Below, piece after piece: positions 54,602 to 63,551 of a stretch of DNA of 64,000 nt (position 1 is the stretch's first letter; the number at the start of each line of letters is the position of its first letter). This DNA is from an uncultured Roseburia sp. (GTDB lineage: Bacteria; Bacillota; Clostridia; Lachnospirales; Lachnospiraceae). Made by a program: the position numbers and the translations under genes. The notes beneath the pieces were generated by a model that was not told the origin of the DNA, searched no databases, and saw only the letters and a program-made list of their open reading frames with translations. The stretch lies in the NCBI GenBank assembly GCA_947246475.1, contig CAMXSH010000002.1:1-64000 (forward strand), written 5' to 3'.

Positions 54602-54976
54602 ATGGGATTGTTAGCAGCGGCAGCAACGGATGAAGTTGTGACAACGTTTCCAGAAGCGCTGGTGAATACGGCGCTGGGTATGGGAACCGTTTTCCTTGTA
54701 CTGATCCTGATTTCTTTCATCATTTATCTGATGAAATTTATTCCGGATCTGCTGGATCGTTCGTCGGCAAAGAAAGAGGCAGCCACGGCATTAACACCGG
54801 CGTCAAGGCCAGTACCAGTACCGGCGCCAGCAGCGGCCCCGGCAGCGCCTTCAAAGACAGAGGATACCCAGCTGGTGGCAGTGATCACAGCAGCGGTTTC
54901 TGCAGCGATGGAACAGGAAGGGACTCCGGTACCGGCAGGCGGTCTGGTGATTCGTTCTATTAAAAAGAGGTATTAA
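54602..54976 (+). CDS. OadG-type gamma subunit of Na+-pump decarboxylase
   Basis: The 124-residue protein has one N-terminal membrane helix (ALGMGTVFLVLILISFIIYLMKFI), a proline/alanine linker (RPVPVPAPAAAPAAP) and a short C-terminal domain (VAVITAAVSAAMEQEG, VIRSIKKR). This matches the OadG/MmdD type subunit that assembles the complex on the membrane. It starts 5 bp after the carboxyltransferase gene. Confidence 0.88.
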   Translation: MGLLAAAATDEVVTTFPEALVNTALGMGTVFLVLILISFIIYLMKFIPDLLDRSSAKKEAATALTPASRPVPVPAPAAAPAAPSKTEDTQLVAVITAAVSAAMEQEGTPVPAGGLVIRSIKKRY

Positions 54977-55065
54977 ATGCTGCCAGGGTTAAAAAGGTCA
55001 AAAAGCCTTTTCCCCCGACAGTGCAAAACGTTATGACTATTATCATTATTAGGAGGATATAACAC

Positions 55066-55446
55066 ATGAAAAATTATACTATTACAGTAAATGGAACCGT
55101 ATATGATGTATCAGTGGAAGAAAAAACAGGAGCAGCTGCTCCGGCAGCAGCACCGGCGGCTCCAGTAGCACCAGCTCCAGCACCAGCAGCACCGAAGCCG
55201 GCACCAGCACCAGCAGCGGGCGGTTCAGCTGGTTCTGTCCAGGTGGCAGCACCGATGCCTGGTAAGATCCTGGCTGTGAAAGCAAGTGTGGGAGCAGAGG
55301 TGAAAAAAGGAGATGTGGTTCTTCTTCTCGAGGCGATGAAGATGGAAAATGAAGTGGTGGCACCTCAGGATGGAAAGATCGCAAGCATAAACGTGAACTC
55401 CGGTGATATGGTTGGAGCCGGCGACGTATTAGCTACAATGGACTAA
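55066..55446 (+). CDS. Biotin carboxyl carrier protein
   Basis: The 126-residue protein has an N-terminal strand region (YTITVNGTVYDVSVEE), a long alanine/proline linker (PAAAPAAPVAPAPAPAAP), and a biotinyl domain with biotin lysine in EAMKMENEV, followed by APQDGKIASINVNSGDMVGAGDVL. It shuttles carboxyl groups between the carboxyltransferases and the beta subunit. AGGAGGATATAACAC gives the start. Confidence 0.95.
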   Translation: MKNYTITVNGTVYDVSVEEKTGAAAPAAAPAAPVAPAPAPAAPKPAPAPAAGGSAGSVQVAAPMPGKILAVKASVGAEVKKGDVVLLLEAMKMENEVVAPQDGKIASINVNSGDMVGAGDVLATMD

Positions 55447-55472
55447 TCACTAAATAACTGGAGGTAAAAAAG

Positions 55473-56591
55473 ATGGAAGTTTTACAGAACCTTCTCCATC
55501 AGACTGCATTTGCAAATGGAACGGTTGACTGGCGCAGTTATGTGATGATACTGGTTGCTTTTGTGTTTCTCTATCTGGCGATCAAAAAGGGTTATGAGCC
55601 TCTTTTGCTTGTACCCATTGCATTCGGTATGCTGCTTGTCAATATCTATCCGCAGATCATGGAGCCTGGCGGACTGTTGGAATATTTCTTTAAACTGGAT
55701 GAATGGAGTATCCTGCCATCCCTGATCTTCCTCGGTGTAGGAGCAATGACAGATTTCGGTCCTCTGATCGCAAACCCCAAAAGTTTTCTTCTGGGAGCGG
55801 CGGCGCAGTTCGGTATCTTTGCCGCATACCTGATGGCGATCGTGATGGGATTCAACGGCATGGCGGCGGCGGCGATCTCGATCATCGGAGGCGCGGACGG
55901 TCCGACCTCGATCTTCCTGGCAGGAAAACTGGGGCAGAAGGAACTTATGGGACCAATCGCCGTGGCGGCATATTCTTATATGTCACTGGTGCCGATCATT
56001 CAGCCGCCGATTATGAAACTGTTTACTACAAAAGAAGAACGAATGATCAAAATGGACCAGCTCCGTCCTGTATCGAAGGTGGAGCGGATTCTTTTCCCGA
56101 TCATCGTAACCACGGTGGTATGTCTGATCCTGCCGAGTACAGCACCTCTTGTAGGTATGCTGATGCTTGGTAACCTGTTCAAGGAATCCGGTGTAGTTGG
56201 ACAGCTGACAGAGACAGCATCCAACGCACTGATGTACATCGTTGTTATCCTGCTGGGTACATCTGTAGGGGCAAAAACCAGTGGCGAGAACTTTATCGAC
56301 TTCGATACGCTGAAGATCGTCGCCCTTGGTCTGATCGCTTTTGCAGTGGGGACAGCCGCGGGAGTCTTATTTGGCAAGCTGATGTGTAAGCTGTCAAAAG
56401 GTAAGATCAATCCTCTCATTGGTTCCGCTGGAGTTTCCGCTGTTCCGATGGCAGCCAGGGTATCCCAGAAGGTGGGGGCAGAAGCAGATCCTACCAACTT
56501 CCTGCTGATGCACGCCATGGGACCAAATGTAGCCGGAGTAATCGGTACAGCAGTAGCGGCCGGTGTATTCATGGCAATCTTTGGAGTCTAA
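55473..56591 (+). CDS. Na+-translocating decarboxylase beta subunit (OadB type)
   Basis: The 372-residue membrane protein has about 9-11 helices with the family motifs [19 protein letters not shown], the conserved [16 protein letters not shown], and [17 protein letters not shown]. It decarboxylates carboxybiotin and pumps Na+ outward. It takes its place between the biotin carrier and the OadA-like gene. Confidence 0.95.
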   Translation: MEVLQNLLHQTAFANGTVDWRSYVMILVAFVFLYLAIKKGYEPLLLVPIAFGMLLVNIYPQIMEPGGLLEYFFKLDEWSILPSLIFLGVGAMTDFGPLIANPKSFLLGAAAQFGIFAAYLMAIVMGFNGMAAAAISIIGGADGPTSIFLAGKLGQKELMGPIAVAAYSYMSLVPIIQPPIMKLFTTKEERMIKMDQLRPVSKVERILFPIIVTTVVCLILPSTAPLVGMLMLGNLFKESGVVGQLTETASNALMYIVVILLGTSVGAKTSGENFIDFDTLKIVALGLIAFAVGTAAGVLFGKLMCKLSKGKINPLIGSAGVSAVPMAARVSQKVGAEADPTNFLLMHAMGPNVAGVIGTAVAAGVFMAIFGV

Positions 56592-56649
56592 TGCGAAATG
56601 ATGTATAGCGCAAATAAAATGCGCAAAATATATTTAGGAGGAAATGAAA

Positions 56650-58065
56650 ATGGCAGATAATAAAGCAAAGAAGCCGATTAAAATAACAGAAACAATCCTT
56701 CGTGACGCTCATCAGTCCCTGATTGCCACCCGTATGACGACGGAGCAGATGCTTCCGATCATCGACAAGATGGATAAAGTGGGCTACCATGCAGTAGAGT
56801 GCTGGGGAGGAGCTACCTTTGATGCGTCCCTTCGTTTCTTAAAAGAAGATCCATGGGAGAGACTTCGTAAGCTGAGAAAGGGCTTTAAGAACACGAAACT
56901 GCAGATGCTGTTCCGTGGACAGAATATCCTTGGATACAATCACTATGCAGATGATGTGGTAGAGTACTTTGTGCAGAAATCACTGGCAAATGGTATTGAT
57001 ATTATCCGTATTTTTGACTGTCTCAATGACATCCGTAATCTGGAGACAGCGGTAAAAGCTGCAAATAAGGAAAATGGACACGCACAGATCGCCCTTTCCT
57101 ATACCCTTGGTGATGCGTATACCATGGATTATTGGAAAGATATGGCGAAGAAAATTGAGGATCTCGGTGCAAAATCCCTTTGCATCAAAGATATGGCAGG
57201 TCTTCTCACTCCGTATGAGGCGACAGAGCTTGTCACTGCTCTGAAAGAGTCCGTAGATATTCCGATCGATCTTCATACCCATTATACATCCGGTGTGGCT
57301 GCCATGACCTATATGAAGGCAGTTGAGGCGGGCTGTGATATCATTGACACGGCGATGTCACCCTTCGCACTGGGCACCAGCCAGCCGGCGACGGAAGTTA
57401 TGGTGGAGACCTTTAGGGGAACTCCGTATGACACGGGACTTGACCAGAATCTTCTGGCAGAGATTGCAGAGTATTTCCGCCCAATGCGTGAAGAGGCGCT
57501 GCAGAGTGGTCTGATGAATACAAAGGTTCTTGGGGTAAATATTAAAACACTGATGTATCAGGTACCAGGAGGTATGCTCAGTAATCTTGTATCCCAGCTC
57601 AAAGAGATGGGACAGGAAAGCAAGTATCAGGAAGTGCTGGAAGAAGTACCCCGCGTGCGGAAAGATTTCGGTGAGCCTCCATTGGTTACACCGTCATCCC
57701 AGATTGTAGGTACTCAGGCAGTTTTGAATGTTGTTTCCGGTGAGAGATATAAGATGGTGACGAAGGAATCCAAGAAGCTTCTGTCCGGTGAGTTTGGTCA
57801 GACAGTGAAGCCTTTTGATCCGAAAGTCCAGAAAAAATGTATCGGCGATACAAAACCGATCACCTGCCGTCCGGCGGATTTGATCAAACCGCAGCTGGCA
57901 GATCTTGAAAAGGAGATGTCCCAGTGGAAGCAGCAGGATGAGGATGTACTTTCCTATGCGCTGTTCCCACAGGTGGCTACAGAGTTCTTTAAGTACCGTG
58001 AGGCGCAGAAGACAAAAGTGGATGCGACGCTGGCAGATAAAGAAAATAAAGTATATCCGGTGTAA
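56650..58065 (+). CDS. OadA / 5S-type carboxyltransferase without biotin domain
   Basis: The 471-residue protein is an HMGL-like carboxyltransferase: ITETILRDAHQSLIATRM, ECWGGATFDASLRFLKEDPWERLR, MLFRGQNILGYNHYADD, KDMAGLL and DLHTHYTSG. It uses oxaloacetate or pyruvate as the keto acid. The normal C-terminal biotinyl domain of OadA (~600 residues) is missing, so it must use the separate carrier in this operon. AGGAGGAAATGAAA places the likely start at 56650; ATG 56644 is an alternative. Confidence 0.93.
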   Translation: MADNKAKKPIKITETILRDAHQSLIATRMTTEQMLPIIDKMDKVGYHAVECWGGATFDASLRFLKEDPWERLRKLRKGFKNTKLQMLFRGQNILGYNHYADDVVEYFVQKSLANGIDIIRIFDCLNDIRNLETAVKAANKENGHAQIALSYTLGDAYTMDYWKDMAKKIEDLGAKSLCIKDMAGLLTPYEATELVTALKESVDIPIDLHTHYTSGVAAMTYMKAVEAGCDIIDTAMSPFALGTSQPATEVMVETFRGTPYDTGLDQNLLAEIAEYFRPMREEALQSGLMNTKVLGVNIKTLMYQVPGGMLSNLVSQLKEMGQESKYQEVLEEVPRVRKDFGEPPLVTPSSQIVGTQAVLNVVSGERYKMVTKESKKLLSGEFGQTVKPFDPKVQKKCIGDTKPITCRPADLIKPQLADLEKEMSQWKQQDEDVLSYALFPQVATEFFKYREAQKTKVDATLADKENKVYPV

Positions 58066-58082
58066 TATCTGGATTGGAATAC

Positions 58083-58131
58083 AAGAAAGACAGTGTGAAG
58101 GCAGAAATGCTTTTGCATTGTCTTTCTTTTT
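58083..58131 (+). terminator. Terminator of the Na+-decarboxylase operon
   Basis: AAGAAAGACA pairs with TGTCTTTCTT around a partly paired loop, followed by a T run. Confidence 0.8.
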
Positions 58132-58236
58132 CCCGGTCAGAAACTTAATATTCATGTAAAAATAATATTTTTGTAACAAAATGACGATAGAAATAGTGTA
58201 AGGTAATACTTGGGAAAAAGATCTGGGGGGATAAAA

Positions 58237-59685
58237 ATGTATAGAAAACTCTATTTATTGATATTGTGCCTGGGGGTTTTAAGACTTGGGGGCTGTGGCG
58301 GGGAGTTTGCCGGCATTTCCGGAGACGGAGCTGTGTCCTGGGAGCGGTCTCCGGTGGTGCGGTGTCGGGAGAAGCGGTCAGCGGACAGGCGGTAGTCAGA
58401 GAGGGATCGCAAAATCCCCAAGGTGAGTTCTGCAATGACTGGAACGTTTATTATAGCAAGTATGATGATGAGGAGGATTATGGAAAACCATTATCACTGA
58501 ACGGAATTGGAAAGATCACTCGGAGCGCAAAACTGTAATAAAAGGTGCGGCTGTGATCTGCTATGTAGATAATGAGTGGATTTATTTTACCGGTGAGCGT
58601 GAGGTGATGAAAGAGGATAAAGAGGTCGATCAGTTTTGGCGGGCACCGATGGAACCTGTCGGGGATCACAGACAGGTAAACTGGAAAAAGAAAGAGCTGA
58701 TCCTGGAAGATGGGGATCGCATATGGGGGCCGTCAGGACACGGTACCTATATTTTCTGTAATGGCAGATGGATCGCTTATATTAGCAAGGGAGGTGAATT
58801 AAAAAGATATGATGTGGAAAAGAAAAAATTTGTTGATGAGAAAGTGAATGATGTTTACACGATGGATGGAAATGGAAGGGGTGCATTCATCCGCAGCTAC
58901 CAGGCTGAAAAGGATTCTGGTGAAGATTATATCCTGGATGGAGATACAGGAGAATTGATCCCCATTCCCGATCAGCCAGAAGGTTATAACAATGTGTTTT
59001 TTGAGGAAGAAGGGATATTTTTTACAGACCCAGGCTGTTATAATAATGAAGAGGATGTTTACACATATCTGGAAAAAGAAGTGGTGATGTATCATTATCC
59101 CGACAGCTCCCATCCCCAGGGATGGCGTGAGATACTGATCTCTCCGGGAGAGATCGAGGAGCTGCTGGCAAAGGAAGGGTTTGCAGAGCAGATAAAAAAG
59201 CGGAGGATTCCTGGTGGGGTACGACAAACGTATTTGTCAGGGAGAAGATCCTCTATCTGCAATTGGAATTCCGATGGAAGAAAGAGAAGGTGGTCTGCCG
59301 GGATATGAAGATACTTCGTTTTGACATGGAGAAAAAAGGAAGTCTTATGGTGGACCAGGAACTGACCCAGTGTCTGAAAAATCCGGAGGAAAATCAGAAA
59401 GTGTTCCGGAAATACTGGTCAAATGTGCGTGGTTCTGATAAGGCTGTGTTTTTCAGCCGCGGTTTATGCGTGGATATGACAGCGGATCATGCTTTCTTTT
59501 TACTGGCGGATGAAAAAACGGCGGATGATCAGCTGGTAAGTTATGCTTTTGAGACAGGAGAGACAAAGGTACTGGATAAAAAAGATGATGAATGGTATCT
59601 GCCGTACTGTAATGATGAAAGGTATCAGTATCATCCCACAGAGGAACTGCAGATGTATATAAATTATATGCCAAATAATGGTTAG
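58237..59685 (+). pseudogene. Lipoprotein paralogue 1 of the tandem array, broken by three frameshifts
   Basis: The coding sequence is spread over three frames and four segments: signal peptide and lipobox (LGGCGG, Cys20) from ATG 58237; VSGGAVSGEAVSGQAV and CNDWNVYYSKYDDEE in the second; CYVDNEWIYF to the beginning of the last third; then VFVREKILYLQLEF to the shared C-terminal YINYMPNN. The breaks lie near 58335, 58530 and 59215. All three need the same correction (one lost base or two gained). Apart from these, the whole length of the intact paralogues is present, so inactivation is recent. Confidence 0.85.
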
Positions 59686-59701
59686 AAGGGAAAGGTATGA
59701 G

Positions 59702-61048
59702 ATGAAAAAGGGGTTATGGTTAATGCTTATTGCCTGTTTTATAATGGGCACATTATCGGGCTGCGGCGGAAAATCTGCCGTTTTTTCCGGTTCTGGGGCA
59801 GTCTCCGGCGGCGGAGTGTCCGATCTGTCGGCCACAGCTCCTCCAGTGCAGGAAAAAGCTGGTACATTTTGCAATAACTGGTATGTATATTACCAGGACG
59901 GGGTTGAGCTGGTAGAGAGACCATTAGCAGGAGGGACTGGAAGAAGGACAGCCGTTGCGTATCTTTCTTATGTGTGTTACGCAGACAATGACTGGGTTTA
60001 TTATGTCAAAGAGAATATAAACGATGACCGCTACCAGATCTGGCGGGCGCCGGTGATCCAGTCGGAGGGCTGGCGGTTACGTGTAGACAGGGAAGAGCTG
60101 GTGCTTGAGGATAAACAGGGATTTAAGGAGCAGCCGGGGGGAGTGTGGTGCGACGGAAAATATATTGTGTATATAAGCGATGAAACATATAAGTACAGGG
60201 AATATGATATCCAGGAAAAAAGATATAATGACACTGGCAGACTGGAAAAATGTAAGGAGATCAGCAACGTTGCCATCTGTGGGAAAAATGTTCTCATCTC
60301 TGCCTGGGATGACGGTTTGCAGCAGAAAAGACTGGGATCGGATGAGATTCAGCAGATACATAAAGAGCATCCATATTATATAACGGCGACATGTACTGAC
60401 CTGTTTTGGGCGGATGGATTCCAGGAAATAAAAGATATCTGGCGGTATCCAGTGGACGGGCAGGCACAATGCCTGATCACGGTCCAGGAGATCCGAAAGC
60501 TGCTAAAAAAAGAGGGATACTCCCGCTGTGCCCTGTGTGACAGCCATAAATACCTTGAGCTTGGGATGTTTGTCCGGGCGCACCGTCTGTACATCCAGAT
60601 TCATATGCGTCATGATAAGAAACCATGCTGTAGCCATATTGTGGTAATCAGTAAAGATTTGGATGCCGATGGCGTCCTGCAGGTAGAGAAAGAACTGGCA
60701 CAATGTCTGAATCCTTTGGAAGACATTGGGAAAGAGGTCTGGAAGATGGGCAGAAATGGAGGCAGGGACGTCACCTATATGAACCGTGGTCTCTGTGTGA
60801 TGATGACGGAGGATACATGCTTGATGTATCTTGAGGACAAGGAAAAGAAAAGGAACCGCTGGGCATGTTATGATTTCAAGACAGGCGGCCTCCGTTTTGT
60901 GTCGGAAAAAGATGCCAGCGGGTCTCTGATGTATTCTGACCGGTACCATACTTTATACAATCTGAGACTGAAACGGGAGATACTGGATATGAATGCGACG
61001 GTTTACAATTACATAAATGACGTACTGCCCAATAATTATGATTTTTAG
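59702..61048 (+). CDS. Lipoprotein paralogue 2 of the tandem array (intact)
   Basis: The 448-residue protein has a lipoprotein signal (MGTLSGCGG, Cys21), a serine/glycine linker (SGSGAVSGGGVSD), and a region with repeated W.YY/VYY strands (CNNWYVYYQDG; CYADNDWVYYVKEN; WCDGKYIVYI), which suggests a beta-propeller-like fold. The last part has CMMTEDTCLMYLED, CYDFKTGGL and ends YINDVLPNN. The family is not recognised; DUF5050-like propellers are a possible relation. It should face outward, lipid-anchored. The start is ATG 59702, eight codons after the track start. Confidence 0.85.
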   Translation: MKKGLWLMLIACFIMGTLSGCGGKSAVFSGSGAVSGGGVSDLSATAPPVQEKAGTFCNNWYVYYQDGVELVERPLAGGTGRRTAVAYLSYVCYADNDWVYYVKENINDDRYQIWRAPVIQSEGWRLRVDREELVLEDKQGFKEQPGGVWCDGKYIVYISDETYKYREYDIQEKRYNDTGRLEKCKEISNVAICGKNVLISAWDDGLQQKRLGSDEIQQIHKEHPYYITATCTDLFWADGFQEIKDIWRYPVDGQAQCLITVQEIRKLLKKEGYSRCALCDSHKYLELGMFVRAHRLYIQIHMRHDKKPCCSHIVVISKDLDADGVLQVEKELAQCLNPLEDIGKEVWKMGRNGGRDVTYMNRGLCVMMTEDTCLMYLEDKEKKRNRWACYDFKTGGLRFVSEKDASGSLMYSDRYHTLYNLRLKREILDMNATVYNYINDVLPNNYDF

Positions 61049-61059
61049 GAGGAATTGGC

Positions 61060-62086
61060 ATGAAAAAGAAAACAGGATATATTTTATGTATTTTTCTGGC
61101 GGCTTGTTTTATATGAATGACGTACTGCCCAATAAGAACCGGGTGAATATCCGGAAGGAAGAACACCTTCTGACAGACAGGGAGGGGATTGATGCCTTTG
61201 ACGGTGCTTATTGTGATGGAAGGTATCTGTTGTATGTTACAGAGGATGGAGATGGAACATACAAAAAATACGACCTAAAGAAAAAAGTATGTCGGAAATT
61301 TAGATAAAGATAAAAGAAACGTTAACAGCCAGATCCTCTCTGTGGTAGATGGATATGTCTACCTGAGGATGGGAGAAGAGGAAGAAGAGGCATTTTACTG
61401 GCAGAAACTGGAGGAAGCCAAAAATCATTGATGAGATGGTCTGGGGAATGGCACATATTGCGATAGGAAAGGATGTGTACTATTCTGAGGAATATGCCAT
61501 GCCCTTTACCATTATGAAATATAATGTGGAGGATGGAAGCCGGGAGGAAGCTGTGTCGGAAAAGCGTTTGGATGAGCTGTTTGAGAAGAACAAGCTTCTG
61601 ACGGAAAGCGAGAGATATGAGAAGAATGACCTCGCAGGAATGTTTGTAAGCGGGAACCGTCTGTATATGCAGTTTCAGACACACTGGGATGATGAAAAGG
61701 GAGTGACATTCGACAAAATGATCCTGGTTTATCTGGAACCGGAAAAAGGAGGAGAGCTCCACTATGATAAAACACTGACGGAATATCTCGCCTATGATAA
61801 GCCCCAGGAGGAATGGTTTGATGGAACGTTTTTGAACGAAGCATATTGCAGCCGGGGAAGGTGTGTGGAGATGACGGATGAAAGATGTTATATGGAAGTC
61901 CATAATCCGGAGAGTGACAAAAACACGCTGGCCTGTTATGATTTTAAGAGCAGGGAGTTTATGTATCTGACAGAAGCTGATCTGGATTGGCACCTCCCTT
62001 ATTTTACAGCGCCTTTTTTAAATATTGAAAGGTTTCTGGGAGGAGAAGAGCCGTTGGAGGGGCGGGAGTACGACTGGCCATATTAA
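61060..62086 (+). pseudogene. Lipoprotein paralogue 3, truncated and frameshifted
   Basis: It begins with a good ribosome site (AGGAGGAATTGGC) and a signal peptide start (MKKKTGYILCIFLAACF), then hits TGA at 61114. Directly there, a 20-bp copy of the end of paralogue 2 (AATGACGTACTGCCCAATAA) is followed by sequence matching the paralogues only from about their residue 110 on. Further frame changes occur near 61300 and 61420. The last 216 codons (from 61436) are open and carry CVEMTDERCYMEV, CYDFKSREF. An internal deletion and at least three frame breaks make this a pseudogene. Confidence 0.85.
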
Positions 62087-62122
62087 GATTATGAATAAGG
62101 CATTCGCGGAGGGAGGATAAAA

Positions 62123-63502
62123 ATGAGAGGGAAATTACACAGAATGAAAGGACTGATGCTGTCAATAGCCATTGCTGCGGGGACCTGTGCCGGCTGTGGC
62201 GGTGAGTTTTCTGGTTTTTCCAGGGAAAGGCCGGCTTCCGGCGGGGCAGTTTCCGGAGAAGCGGTCTCTGGCGGAGCAGTGAAGCCGGTGGGAAAAGACA
62301 GATCAGAGAACTATTCTTACTGCAACGAGAAAAACCTGTATTATGTGGGGAATGACACAGGAACACTGGTAGAGCATAACCGTCAGTCCGGAAAAGAACG
62401 CAGGCTGCCTGTCAAAGGGATATCGAAGATCTGTTATGTGGATGAAGACTGGGTGTATTATGAGGTTTTCAGCAGTGATGGGGGGCAGGGTGAAAATCAG
62501 ATATGGCGTGCTCCGGTGAGAAAGGAAAATCAGTGGAAACTGGATGAAACAGTGGCAGAATTGATGCTGGAGATGAATCCAGAAAACAGCTGGTGTCGTC
62601 GTATCCTGTGTAATGGCAGTTATATTGTCTGCGATGAACCAGAAGATGGCAGGCAAACCCTTAAATTATATAATATCTGGAAAAAACAGTATGAACCCAG
62701 TGGCGTGGGTTCTGGCTTTTTATCTGTAGAGGGGGTGTTCAGGGAAAGTGTGGTCATAACATGTGACAGCGGGCTGGTGGAGAAAAAGCTAGGGTCAGAT
62801 ACCATAAACCTGATCCGGGGGGAAGAAAGATCCCACATAATTTACACAGCATCCGATGTTCCGAATAATGAATTATTTTGGATGGAGAGGGAGGGCGATG
62901 AGAAAAACGAAGTCCTCTGGCGGTATCGGCTGGAGGATGGAAAAAAAGAAAAACTTTTCGATCTTGCCCAGATCCGCCAGCTTCTGAAAGGATGGGGAGC
63001 ACTGGAAGACTGTGAATGTGAAACGTCAGCGGGACATGAAATCTATCTGAAGAACCTGTTTATACGAGGTGATCATCTGAATGCACAGTTTTGGATACTG
63101 GGAGGACACGATGTGCCCGAATGCCGGAATATGATCGTGATCAGCAAAAAGCGGGATGGTTCCGGTGAGTGGGAGTGGGAGAAAGAAATAAACGAATATC
63201 TTCACAACCCGGAGGCAGACCAGAAGCTATTTGAGAAAATTACTGGAAGTGGGTCTGAGTGCGAGTGTATTTACCGAAGCCGGGGCATTGTTGTGAGTAT
63301 GGCAGAGGACATCTGCCTGATGTATCTGGAGCATACCGGAGAAAAGAAAAACCAGCTTGCCAGTTATGACTTTCGGACAGGAACGTTCAAATGGCTGACA
63401 AAACAGGACTGGCAATGGTGGCTGCCCTATTATAAGAGTGGCGCGGGCCTGAACACACATGGTTATTCAGAGTATATGCCAAATAATTTTGAAATGGAAT
63501 AA
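62123..63502 (+). CDS. Lipoprotein paralogue 4 of the tandem array (intact)
   Basis: The 459-residue protein has a lipoprotein signal (AGTCAGCGG, Cys25), the linker SGGAVSGEAVSGGAV, and the same body as paralogue 2: YCNEKNLYYVGND, CYVDEDWVYYEV, QIWRAPV, LCNGSYIV, SDTINLIRGEE, CLMYLEHTGEKKNQLASYDFRTG, and C-terminal EYMPNN. It differs from paralogue 2 in most positions, so the family is old but diverging. GGAGGGAGGATAAAA gives the start. Function unknown; probably surface-exposed. Confidence 0.85.
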   Translation: MRGKLHRMKGLMLSIAIAAGTCAGCGGEFSGFSRERPASGGAVSGEAVSGGAVKPVGKDRSENYSYCNEKNLYYVGNDTGTLVEHNRQSGKERRLPVKGISKICYVDEDWVYYEVFSSDGGQGENQIWRAPVRKENQWKLDETVAELMLEMNPENSWCRRILCNGSYIVCDEPEDGRQTLKLYNIWKKQYEPSGVGSGFLSVEGVFRESVVITCDSGLVEKKLGSDTINLIRGEERSHIIYTASDVPNNELFWMEREGDEKNEVLWRYRLEDGKKEKLFDLAQIRQLLKGWGALEDCECETSAGHEIYLKNLFIRGDHLNAQFWILGGHDVPECRNMIVISKKRDGSGEWEWEKEINEYLHNPEADQKLFEKITGSGSECECIYRSRGIVVSMAEDICLMYLEHTGEKKNQLASYDFRTGTFKWLTKQDWQWWLPYYKSGAGLNTHGYSEYMPNNFEME

Positions 63503-63551
63503 ACAAGCCGCTATTCCATCAAATCCAATGAAAGAAAGGAGTCTTTGCCAG

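Noticed and set aside
58237-62086. Programmed frameshifting in the broken lipoprotein genes
   Set aside because: No slippery heptamer or following pseudoknot was seen at the breaks, several breaks occur per gene, and intact paralogues are adjacent; decay is simpler.
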